NCBI RefSeq assembly: GCF_026210795.1
Contig: NC_089437.1
Span: 1,736,001-1,800,000, forward strand
DNA from: Rhizophagus irregularis
Taxonomy: Eukaryota > Glomeromycota > Glomeromycetes > Glomerales > Glomeraceae
Direction: 5' to 3'
DNA length: 64,000 nt
Below the pieces are notes generated by a model, which was not told the DNA's origin, searched no databases, and was given only the letters and a program-made list of their open reading frames with translations. This document shows positions 32,898-44,008 of this stretch, in pieces (the stretch's first letter is position 1; every line of letters begins with the position of its first letter). Made by a program: the position numbers and the translations under genes.

Positions 32898-33933
32898 TAG
32901 ATTAATTAGATTTACGAGTGAGATCGTTATGAAATGAAAAGAAAAATAAGGCAATATTTTAACTGTAACATAAAATAGAAACACTGTTTGTTGATTTGTT
33001 CTTTTAAGAATTTCCGTGTCATTCATAATCTTACTTCCTTTTACATTAGTAAATCAGTAAAAAAGTTCATTAATACAGTATTATTAGAATTTATTCTTAA
33101 ATATAAATTACTGCTCCAGGATATACGGAATAATTTAATTAGGAATTGTACTCTCGGTAATAATGAATTTTCTTAGTTTAATAATTCGTTCACTTTTATT
33201 TCGTACTTCAAAAATAATATCGCTAGTTTTGTTGTATTATTAAAGTACCTGTCCTCGAACATGTGGAATTATACGTAATTTATCGATATTTCAAGACTTA
33301 TAATTTTATGCATTATAATTTTATGCATTATCATATGATCAAATTAATAATGAGTCAGAAAATATATTTTAAACTCCAACTAATAATCTAAAATTTATTT
33401 ATTATGTCACAATTATTCGTATTTTAAAGCCATTTTACACTTACTTTCCCACGCTTTCTTTCCCTTCCCCACTCTTTTCTCACTCTTCCCACTCCTTTCC
33501 TCTTGATTAAATAAAGAATATCGACTGTTGATTCTCCAATAAAGCTTAGTCTTATTTGAAAAATTATTATGTAAATAACATTTTTATTTATTTATTCTTT
33601 TTTTCATTAGTAATTTTTATACTACATATTGATAGATAAGAACGTGTGCATGGTTAGGTTTCTTACGCGAAAAAATTACTGATGCACATATGTATGATAA
33701 TCATCTTGACGGTTTTGTCATGACTCATGAAGTATACAATTTAAATAATATAAATATGTCAGGTTTTCTTTATCTTTTTTTCTTTTTTTTTTTTGTCTGT
33801 CTTTTCTCTGTCTAGGTCTTCTCTTTATTCTTGGGCCCCTTTACTTTACGTCTTCCTTTAGGTAATTAGGTTTTTACGTACAGGTTTGTGTGAGTTTGTA
33901 TGTGGGTGGTGTGTATGTTTGTGTATTTCCTTG
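32898..33933. other. Intergenic, no gene seen
   Basis: AT-rich. A short C/T-rich patch at about 33440-33505 (CCCACTC/CTTTCCC words) resembles the minisatellite that follows. The 62-codon frame at 32988-33176 is not supported. Confidence 0.4.
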
Positions 33934-34540
33934 CTCTTTCCCCTTTCCCTTCGTTCTCCCCTTTCCCTTTCGTTCTCCCTTTCCCTTTCGTTCTCCCTTT
34001 CCCTTTCGTTCTCCCCTTTCCCTTCCGTTCTCCCCTTTCCATGTCGTTCCCTTTCCCCCTTTCCCTTTCGTTCTCCCCTTTCCCTTTCGTTCTCCTCTTT
34101 CCCTTCGTTCTCCCCTTTCCCTTCCGTTCTCCCCTTTCCCTTTCGTTCTCCCTTTCCCTTTCGTTCTCCCTTTCCCTTTCGTTCTCCCTTTCCCTTTCGT
34201 TCTCCCTTTCCCTTTCGTTCTCCCTTTCCCTTTCGTTCTCCCTTTCCCTTTCGTTCTCCCCTTTCCCTTCCGTTCTCCCCTTTCCATGTCGTTCCCTTTC
34301 CCCCTTTCCCTTTCGTTCTCCCCTTTCCCTTTCGTTCTCCTCTTTCCCTTCGTTCTCCCCTTTCCCTTCCGTTCTCCCCTTTCCCTTTCGTTCTCCCCTT
34401 TCCCTTTCGTTCCCTTTCCCTTTCGTTCTCCCTTTCCCTGTCGTTTTCTTCCCTTTCGTTCCCTTTCCCTTTCGTTCTCCCTTTCCCTGTCGTTTTCATC
34501 CCTTTCGTTCCCCTTTCCCTTCGTTCTCCCCTTTCCCCCT
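33934..34540. repeat. Polypyrimidine minisatellite, about 18-bp units
   Basis: The plus strand is almost entirely C and T, built from CGTTCTCCCTTTCCCTTT with 17-20 bp variants and an occasional CG or CATG. A larger block containing CCATGTCGTTCCCTTTCC recurs 245 bp apart (about 34041 and 34286). Near the right end, GTTTTCTTCCC and GTTTTCATCCC variants recur. Because units lack stop triplets, several frames on both strands stay open for more than 200 codons; these give Arg-Gly-Lys or Ser-Pro-Phe repeats and are compositional. A long purine/pyrimidine tract of this kind can form triplex DNA. Confidence 0.85.
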
Positions 34541-37206
34541 GATCAATGTTGCTGCACCTCAACGTGGTGATCAGGTGACAACAAGTTTTTTTAAAAGACT
34601 TGGCTAAGTCAGCAACAAATAATAATTACATATTACATAAGCCATAAATCGATTTGTTCACTTGAATTGATTTCATATAAATATAACTAAATAATTAAAT
34701 TTGATATGTCTAAGAAAAACTTGGAACTTGACGAAGTTGATCGTAGATTATTGTCAAGCAGAAAATAATGGTCATGATTTCCTCAAGATGGTCAAATAAG
34801 ATTTCGGTAATTATGGTTTGAAATAGAATCTTAAAAAGGAGTATAAGGAGAAGAAATTAAAAGCGTTCTCACCATACTGCAATTTGATAGATGTGTAGGC
34901 AAAACACAAACTAATTCGGAAGCATAGATACAAACACACGAAATTCAAAGATACCAATAAGCATTTCGAACGTTGTGTAAAATTCGCTCACCGTATCATC
35001 AGAACTTAATTATGTTTCTGGCCGGAGACTCCAAATTTCAAAAACACCCAAACTCCTGAAATTCATTCCACTCCGGATCTAGAATTGCCTTTTAAACAAC
35101 TATTGATTTCTTTAGCCAATCATCGTCACTACGTGCTGTAAAACTATTGTAAGTTTTTACCACATTTACTGTATCTTGGAATATTAAAGACTTTAAAGTA
35201 ACACAAAAAAATAACAAGTTTAATTCAAGTGTTTGCTACTCTTTGAATTTATATAATAATGGAACAGAATTTATCAAAGTTCCTTTATCAGAAGTAGTAT
35301 GCCCAAGTTTTGCGTCCAGTTTCCAGGACGAGCTTATTAAAAAATCACAATCTTAGCCCAGTTTATGAAAAATTTTGACCAAATAAGATTGAATTTATAT
35401 AAAGATAGTTACTGGTTTAGAATTTAGATTTATGAAATTTTAATTTTTTAAAATTCTGAAAGTTTTTTTAATCACAATTTATTGTCAAGACTTCGGAGCA
35501 GATCTATCTGACGCAGACACATTATCACGCGTTTCATGTTACACAATTCAAGTTTTTTATGCGAAAAAGATATAAAAATGAACAGCTATAAGTAAATCAA
35601 TATCTTCATGGGACAATCATTGCCTTTAAACGCCAGAATGTTTAAAATTGATGTATTTAATTAGATTAAAAAACAATGCTATGTCTCATGAAACATTTTA
35701 CATAACTTCATGTTTCCGTAGTATATCAGTTAATGATAAATTTTAATATCATATATAATAAAATTTTAAACTAGTGATATATAAAATTCCTTTCTTTATA
35801 AGACTTATTTTTTTCGTAGTATGTATTAATTAATACATTTTAGTTTTAATTTCATCGAATATTTTCATTTATGGATTTCCGATATTATGTTTGTACAGTA
35901 AGTACACTTGTTCTATATGATAATTGGCAATCAAAAAACTAATATAATACTACTGGAAAGTAGCACTTTTAAATAATCATTGCATACCTACCGTATAATT
36001 AAGATTGCATGAACTTCCTCACTAATACGATTTCATTTTTCACCACAAAAATTAAATAGACATTTAAAATTTTATGCCGTTTAACGGCGGATACAATCGC
36101 ATACGTGATTTTTTTTAACCATCTCTAAAAAATTTCATAAAATATATTGAAATAATATTATATCAAATTTTTCCAAGATTCTTCTAACAATAGCTAATGC
36201 TTATTTTCTTTAATTTTCTTTGACTTTCATACTTAATATATAAAATTAATTAACCAATTTTTTATTTTTTATCCTTTAATACCCATTCAATCAATTCTGC
36301 CAAAAAAAATTTTTGCTAAGATATAAAACTATGGTATAAATAATTAATTATATATATAAGTTATTAAATAACTAAATAAATTTATAATACATCTAAAAAA
36401 AGATACGAAATAATTATAGTAACTGTTAAAATTCATCATCCAATATTATTTTCGTCTTGCTTTTTTTATTTTATTTTAAATTTCGATTCAAAACTTACCC
36501 AAAAAGCTGACCTGATGATCAAAGACGAAATAGACAAAAGATGAAATTGTTGGTTTCTTTAGAACAAAAATTGAACTAAACTTTTTCCAGGTCAATGTTA
36601 TAAGAATAGAGTGCATTTTTGCTTTGAATAAAGGCTTTTTTACTAAAAATAAGATTACTGTCAAAGATCGTCCATACGATAGGTTTTACCCTTTTATTAC
36701 ACTTGCACTCCAATTAGAGCCGCAGTACATACACTTATGACATCCATAACATGTACCGATTTCATACGGACGTTATGACAATATAAATACATACCAGAAT
36801 ATAAAGTAAATTACGCAAATAATGTTAATTTCATATTTTTTATTTTCTTCGATAACATTCATATATTACTATGAGAGAAAATACGTAAAAATGAGATAAC
36901 AATCGCTACCCCCTGCAAATCATTAGGTGATTGCTACGGCCTTTTACAATTTTACTACTATTTTACTACTCGTTTTTTATCACGTTTCCTTATCTTTTTT
37001 TTAATTGAATTGACTATTGAGTATTAATATTGGCTATTGAGTAATACGCCTGTCATATGTGACATAATTGTACTACGTAACGTCCTGATTCATTTGATAA
37101 ACATAAGATTGATCACTACTTCTGCACTACATATAAAGCCATTTTTAGAAAGACATGCCATACTGTGATATATATATATAAGAAGTTAAGGTATTATTTT
37201 TATTCT
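34541..37206. other. Intergenic, no gene seen
   Basis: About 2.7 kb, AT-rich. A short ATG frame at about 34706 stops within 25 codons. No transposon ends were identified. Confidence 0.45.
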
Positions 37207-38993
37207 TCTGAACTCTTGAAAATGTATTTTAAATAATTTCACAATGAAGGAACTCAAACAAAAACACAAACAAAACCAAGTGAACATTAAAGAGATGTTG
37301 TGGGGCAGCAGTTTCTCATAATATCTTATTAACAATTGCTTCAATATAATAATCCAAACCTTGCAAGTTGGCAGATGTTTACAGAGAACAATCCAAAGAA
37401 GTGGATTTAATTGGTCTGCAAAAGTTCAACATGTGAAGATCCATGAACTTTTCGATAACTTACCAAAGCTAAAACTTGCATAGTTTTAATGATACTGGTT
37501 TACAGATGAAAGCTAATAATTTGAAACCAAAAAATTTAGCATTCACAATAATTGGGTTTGATAGATAAGATCCTTCTTTGGGTAAAGAATCTGCTAGCAG
37601 CAGATGTCCACACATTATTTTTTTTACAGATGGTAATAATGTTGTTATTCCAGTTCAGTGGTTTGTATTGCATGATCCCACAACCAATCAAGTCATATTT
37701 CTATTCTTCTTTAGATCTATATCCAATTTCCTGGAAATGTAACTATATTTTATAGATGAAACCAAGAGATCTTCATATTGAAGTAGCAATGACAACAATC
37801 AGTAATGGGAGGCAGGTGTTCTTGGTCTTAATTACCAAGTTATCTGAGAAATTCTCTTAATTTTACTTTTAAAATACATTATTCAAGCAATTCTTTTTAT
37901 TATTTATTAATAAAGTATACAGGCTCAACACTTTTTAGTAGTAGAAAAATGGGCTTTTTGGCACATTTTGACCAAATGGTCCCAGAAGCACAGTATGTAT
38001 TGGAAAAAAAATTTTTCCTTTTTAATGGTTAGGCTATTTCCTGCAGTGCAATCACATCCTGCACCTTATGATGAAATGAGCCTAGACAAGCTTGTCCAAA
38101 CACTACTATAAGAAAAATAAACTAGTTGTATGCATGTTTCAGGAGATAAATTTAACCTGACACTAATCCTACTTATATGTGTAAAAAATATTAACTGGAT
38201 GCTGATCCTGCTTCTGCGCAATTTTGATGAGCCTGAACACAGTCTGCCACCATTATTTCTTGTAGATCATGTTTCTATTGGTTGGAAGTGTGAAGAGTCT
38301 ATAGATAGATGAAAATTCTGTAGAGTATAAGTAGTGTAATTTATTTTGAAATTCTAGCCTAGAAAAAAGAGTATTGTTATAAGAATCTCGTAATTAGCAG
38401 AAACAAATTAGCTGTAGAAAATGTGAGAGAACAAAGAAATAACTTGATGCTGGGACTCGCATTAAATGACCTAGGATCTATGTACTCCCTCTTTGATAGA
38501 ATCAAATATTTTGCTTGCTTCTCTACCATTTTCCACTTTTATTTATCTTAAAATATTAATAAAGTTTCGCCCACTTGGGCATTTGCATCTAAATTTTTGC
38601 TTATATTAATTGTGTTTGCTTATTGGTATCAAAACGTAATAACCTATATATCAAGAATTAACTGCAGATGTACAGCCTATTCCAGTAGAGGCATGATTAT
38701 TCTGCCAGTCATATAATCGTCATATAATCTTGATCGTCTTGATGACTTGATTGAAAAATACAGATTTTTTAATGCAGATTTTTTTCCCTTCTCTTTCTTT
38801 AATATGACTGAGACTAAGGATTATTTGCAAATCACTTTGCCAGAGTTATGGAATCTTGAAGGATTTGCTGATTGGTGTGCATCATATAATGAAGATTCTG
38901 GATTATATCAACAAGAAGATTATTGATAACAATATGTTTAAAGATGATATATGGCAGAAGGTGTCTGATCTACACATAGCTTTTAAGGTATAC
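37207..38993 (+). pseudogene. Decayed coding sequence of unknown origin
   Basis: Base composition is less AT-rich than its neighbours, and several short segments look protein-like in shifting frames, for example DGNNVVIPVQWFVLHD near 37620 and a 40-codon ATG frame at 38804-38926 (LPELWNLEGFADWCASYNED). After that frame's TGA, coding-like sequence resumes in another frame (FKDDIWQKVSDLHIAFK) up to the hAT insertion. No intact ORF remains. I cannot assign a family; a dead transposon gene or a host gene are both possible. Confidence 0.4.
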
Positions 38994-39767
38994 TAGTGCT
39001 CCGAATGATACGAGTCAACCCGGGTTAATTTGACCTGACTCAACTTTTAAATCAGATCGGTAATAACGATTTTTAATGACCCGTGACCCGCATGACCCGC
39101 ATGACCTGACCCGCTGGGTCGGGTTATAAATTTCCTTAACCCGGGTTTGACTCGGATCGACCCGGATGTTTTTAATTCTGGGAAAATTATAATTTTGGCC
39201 AAAATTAAGCCAAGAATTAGTTTTAACAAATATTAACATAGCTTAATCAGAAAAATAAAAAAATTAACCTTTGTCTTTTGAGAATAATATTTTTCTGATA
39301 GCTTTAGAATTCCAATTTATCTTTGATTTGAATATCTGCTAATTATTTTGCCTAATTCTTTGACTTTTATTATATTAAACCAAGTTCAAAATTCGTATTT
39401 TTAATTTTATTTTATTTAATTAGTCTAGGAGAAAATAAGAGCTAGTGTTACATGTTTTGTATAACCATTCATGATACAAATTTCAGGTGGCTACTAGTGG
39501 TTAATCACTAAGTTGCCTTTTTTTCAAATAAAAAAAATTAATTTTGTTATTATTATAAGAAAATCTCACATAATATAAGTTAGTACCCATTTTACTTAAA
39601 TGTTCGGGTTTAACCTGGGTTACATGAGTTAAATTATACTCGGTCGAGTCAAGGGTCGGGTTACGAAAATATGAGACCCGAATAAATACGAGTCTTATAT
39701 TTTTTTATTCAGATCGGGTCGAATATTTCCTCAAAATCCAACCTGACTTGACCCGGTAGGAGCACTA
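38994..39767. mobile_element. hAT-like non-autonomous transposon with 8-bp target duplication
   Basis: The left end TAGTGCTCC and right end GGAGCACTA are perfect 9-bp inverted repeats. The 8-bp target AGGTATAC is exactly duplicated at 38986-38993 and 39768-39775. Subterminal regions carry many ACCCG/CGGGT words in both orientations (GACCCGTGACCCGCATGACC at the left, GATCGGGTCGAATATT at the right), as is usual for hAT transposase-binding arrays. The 774-bp interior has no transposase. It interrupts the decayed coding sequence at 37207-38993. The small minus-strand ORFs at 39015-39239 are by-products of the repeat. Confidence 0.88.
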
Positions 39768-39775
39768 AGGTATAC

Positions 39776-40217
39776 AGCATCTATTTTGGATAGGATTGTA
39801 TTCAATATAAGCAACTATTCATTGTTTCTGTTGATACAAATCTGAAGAGGTAACAGAGATATTGGACTGAGCCAGGGGACTATTCGTCAACTGGAAGACT
39901 GACTACTCATCTGTTCTCTTCTCTGGCCTCCCATGGCACTGGAGAACTATTCGTTGCCTAGTGTTGAACTATTCATTCGCCATGGCCTTTGTTGTATTTT
40001 AAAGTTGATTCCTGTTTATGTATTATTACTGAGACGTTGTATCATCCATTTCTTACGAGATTAGTGATATATATGTAACTATACAATGCAAAAAACTGAG
40101 GAACGCTTCCTTAAAAATGTAATACATCGTGAATTTTTTAATGTAATTGAGTATTGTGTTACTCATTAGCTTTAATAAGTATTATTTTTGTAAAAAACCA
40201 GCTTAAAAATTTTTAAG
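39776..40217. other. Region right of the hAT insertion
   Basis: It begins with about 60 bp that continue the interrupted coding-like sequence, then GC-richer text around 39870-40010 with a recurring ACTATTCGT word. No gene was recognised. Confidence 0.4.
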
Positions 40218-40219
40218 TA

Positions 40220-40633
40220 CAGTCAAACCTCGATATAACGAACTCGCGGTTCAAGGGCAAAAGTTCGTTATATAGTAGAAGTTCGGTATGTAAATTTTTT
40301 TTGTGTACCAAACTCCATAAGTTTTACAGTAACAGTTCGGTATATAAAGTTATCACGTGATTAAAGAATATTAATTTTGGCCAGAAATTAAGATTTAACA
40401 GTATAAATTATGTGAAATTTCAACCACGTGATCAAGTTCGGTATATAAAGAATTTTTTTTATATGCTTTATTATAAACGGTAAATCATAAAAGTTCGGTA
40501 TACGTTATATCGAGTTTATATGAAATTCGGTATATCGAGATTTTTTTAAATAATATGAACCCGGTTTTTAAAAAAAAGTTTGGTAAGTCAAGAGTTCGTT
40601 ATATCGTGGGTTCGTTATATCGAGGTCAGACTG
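40220..40633. mobile_element. Pogo-like MITE with CAGTCAAACCTCGATATAACGAA ends
   Basis: The left terminus CAGTCAAACCTCGATATAAC and right terminus TCGTTATATCGAGGTCAGACTG form a TIR of about 24 bp with a one-base bulge. TA flanks both ends (40218-40219, 40634-40635). The 414-bp interior repeats AAGTTCGGTATATAAAG and contains ATCACGTGAT and TTTTGGCCAGAAATTAAGAT, the latter shared with the element at 26581. CAGT ends with TA targets are typical of pogo/Tigger-type elements. No transposase. Confidence 0.82.
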
Positions 40634-40635
40634 TA

Positions 40636-41219
40636 TATGAATTAGATATCAATACTTAATTATATTAACCATCCCTTATGGCAAATAAAGTGGGCACTTA
40701 TATTTGTTGAAACCGTATGACGTATGTGATCTCCTATATCTGATTTTATAGAATAACTAGCCAGTATTTTTTTGTTTCAGTACCCACCACAGAACACGGG
40801 ACTGACGGGGACAAATTCGAGCGTATTAATTAATAGCATCACGAGATCAATGATCAGGGATCGGAGCATATTATTTTTTAATATTAAAATAATTAAAGAT
40901 CGTAAATTTTAGAAATGTAAGAATGCATTTGTTTATACGAGATTATCATAAATGTTGTAAATCATCATTAGAATAATGAAGAAAAATAAATTGTTTCATT
41001 TGATGTATTGTTTTAATTTTATTTATTATTTAAAAAAAAATACAATAAATTAAAAATTAATGTGAAAAATTTTATATATTTAATAAAGGAAAATAAGTTT
41101 AATGCAATCTCCGATACCTTTTTTGTTTATTATTAACTTTTTTATGCTCAGCAATTATATGGTTAAAAATATATATATATATATTTTTTTAAAAAGAATA
41201 AGAAAATAAATTTTATTAT
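40636..41219. other. Intergenic, no gene seen
   Basis: AT-rich spacer and presumed 3' flank of the minus-strand gene that follows. Confidence 0.4.
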
Positions 41220-42176
41220 TTAAGTTTCACTAGAGGTTTCGTTTTGGGTCATGGTTGGAAGGGGGTTTTCTTGTAATGTGGATGCTAGTGATTGGCTTCG
41301 AGTCTTCCTGGTGGAAGATAGTTGTGAAAGTGTAACACGACCTCTTTTTAAACGTGGTGTAGATCCTCTTGGTGTACGAGGTGTGTTCCTTGAACTTGTT
41401 GACTCTTGGTTCAACCATGGTAGATTAATAGATTGAGCAGACGTATTAGGTCAGTTGCTAGAAATTAGTGATATATCATCTAATTTCAAGATATGTTTCC
41501 CAGGTATAGACTCTTCAGTTGTGCTGGTATCTATGATGGATTCTTGATAATAGAGTAGGCCTGATAAAATTGCCATCGTAGATCTCATGGTTTGATTGAT
41601 AGAATTAGTTTTATTGGCCAAATAATTAATATTTGAATTATGTCTCATCTCTAACCAAAAATCCTTTGGTTCTCTATTTCCAAGATTTTCTTCCACGTGA
41701 AAGTCAAGAACAGATTCGTCACCTACATTTTTAACAGTTTGAGTGGTCAAACCTGTCACCATTATGTTTATGCCTACAGCTGGCATCATATCAAAATCAA
41801 GACTTGGCATAGGTTTAATTGATGTAGCGTTGACCTATTATTTCAATTTTTTCAAAATTAATAATTTGATACTAATTTTTATTTTATTTTAATTTTTGTT
41901 TTTTGAACTAAAAATAAGTAACATTACCGTGTACCATCCATTGCAGGCAATAAATTTACCTCTCAAGTAAATTACCTGGCCATTTTCAAATTCTTCAATT
42001 TGTGTATCAATTTCTTTATCCAATGGAACAAACGCTTTAATTTTTAGATATATGATTTTGGTTGGGTCTTCATCACTCAGTCTGGATATTCCAGTTATTT
42101 CTTTTATGCTATATTCCTTTGTCGACCTCTGGGTTGAATCGTGAATGTAGCATATCGTACTCAACTTTGCTGGCAT
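41220..42176 (-). CDS. Uncharacterised two-exon protein, possibly OB-fold; interrupted by an in-frame TGA
   Basis: Exon 1 (41928-42176, 83 codons) starts MPAKLSTICYIHDST. A 93-bp GTAATG...TAG intron leads in phase to exon 2 (41834 downward). Exon 2 reads 127 codons to TGA at 41451-41453, giving 210 residues. Past that TGA the same frame is open for 76 more codons to TAA at 41220, with a Ser/Thr/Arg-Pro-rich tail (TPRTPRGSTPRLKRGR). The first half alternates beta-like segments (IIYLKIKAFVPL, GQVIYLRGKFIACNGWYTV), which suggests an OB-like barrel, so nucleic-acid binding is possible (weak inference). The TGA may be a recent nonsense mutation, a natural end, or a sequence error. I do not recognise a named family. 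Confidence 0.6.
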
Positions 42177-44008
42177 TAGAGATATAGGAGGTAGAAAAGA
42201 TATTGTAATTTTTTTTTTTTTAAGAATAAAACTGTATATTTGAAAAATATAAATATACGTTTTTTTTTAAGTAAAAAAAAATATCAGAGTATTTATATAC
42301 GAATATTCAATAGATGAAATGATAATCGGGTTTTAATTTGAAGAAAAAAAAATGCAAAATGTATGAATTTACGACATGAAATTTTTTTATTTTTATTTTA
42401 ATTACATGAAATTTTTTTTTATTTAAAAAAATTAAAAAAAAAGACTTAAAAAAAATGTTTCAATTAAAATATAAGGAATTCTTTTATTAAAGTTTTTAAA
42501 AAAAATATGATAAAGAGTGGATTCTTTTTAATAATCATTCTTGCACTCCAGAATAAAGATTCATTTTTTTAAAAAAAAATTTTTATTTGATTTGATTAAC
42601 TAAAGATCTATTTTTTTTTTTTTTCGATAATAAAATAAAGGAGTCTGATCGCCGCAAAAAAACCTATTTTAGGATTTTTTTTTTTAGAAGCACGAGTAAT
42701 TTATGTAATATTGTAATTATTTAAGCCACATCATCCGAATCTTTCCTTTTTTTATATAGATAATATATAAAAATTTATATTATATCGTAAACAACTTATA
42801 TATTTGGAAATAATTTATATTTTGATTAATGTAATATTTGTATTATAGCCACATCATCTGCCTTTTTGTAATTATTTATTTATTTATTTATACCTTTATG
42901 GAAATTAGAACAGTCAAATAAAAGTCACGAAAAAAAATACCAGTTTTTTTACATGAATTTATTCGATTTATTTATTTATGTAAATGTAAAAATTATGAAA
43001 TTATGAAATTTGATTGAGTAAATGAGTAAAAAAAAGAGATAGGAAACAAATAAAGATCAGTTTTTTTTCTTTGATTTAAATTATTTTTTTTATGAATAAA
43101 TAAATTTTATACTGTAAAATATATTGATTGATTGAGTAATGTGTAAAATTTTTATGAAGAAAAAATAATTTTTACGAAATATATTTTTCGTAATAATTTT
43201 CGTAATAAGTTAATTTTGAAAAATTTTTATGAAAAAAATAAATTTTATATTCAGTAATATATGGGTTTATTTATTTTTACATAAATTGACAAATTTTATA
43301 TTATATAATACAGTATATATTGAGTAATACATAAAATTTTCTTTATTTTATTTTTTGTAAATATTGCATAATACATTGAGTAATTTTTTATATATGAAGA
43401 TAATGAAGAAAATTTTTTTGATTTGTTGAATAAATTGATAAATTATATTGGGTATAAAATAAAATTTTTTTTTTTTTGCGTAAGTAAATATTGCGTAATA
43501 CGGAGAGTAACCCGAAATTTATTTTTTTTTTTTAAAATGAAAAAAAATGAAGGAAAAAAAATATATATAGCCCATCGGTTCATAAGGAGGGAGGGTGGGC
43601 GTTATACTCTTAGATTTAGGATTCATTATTCTTATTATTAAATCTATAATCTAAAATCTAAGATATTAAATTCGCAGGCAAACTTTTCGTGTTGATCACA
43701 ACCAAAAAAGAGTATACTTTGCAAGTGTTTTGATGATCGTTTGACCGGGAGTCTATGGGGCACATTATTTTAAAAAATATAAAAAAAAATTGTACCACTA
43801 TATTTCAGAGAGTACGACAGATTACCGAATAGGAAAAGGCTATTGTCTGTTTTTTACTCTACGATAATAATTAATTGATAAACATAACTGATAAAATCGA
43901 CCAATTAGCTTAATCCAAATATGAATTATGCAATGTTTGTAATACAAGAATTAAAATATAAATTGGGCTCGACTTTATTTGTTTGCCTTTCCATTGAAAT
44001 CAAAAGAA
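42177..44008. other. Low-complexity AT-rich intergenic region
   Basis: About 1.8 kb dominated by A and T runs. No gene. A short GGAGGGAGGGTGGGCG run near 43588 stands out. The ORF at 43423-43641 is not supported. The in-frame extension upstream of the next ATG (from 43979) is also unsupported, as it has no counterpart in the paralogs. Confidence 0.5.

Noticed and set aside
33858-34607. Several ORFs of 137-235 codons on both strands
   Set aside because: They arise from a stop-free polypyrimidine repeat and are open in multiple frames at once.
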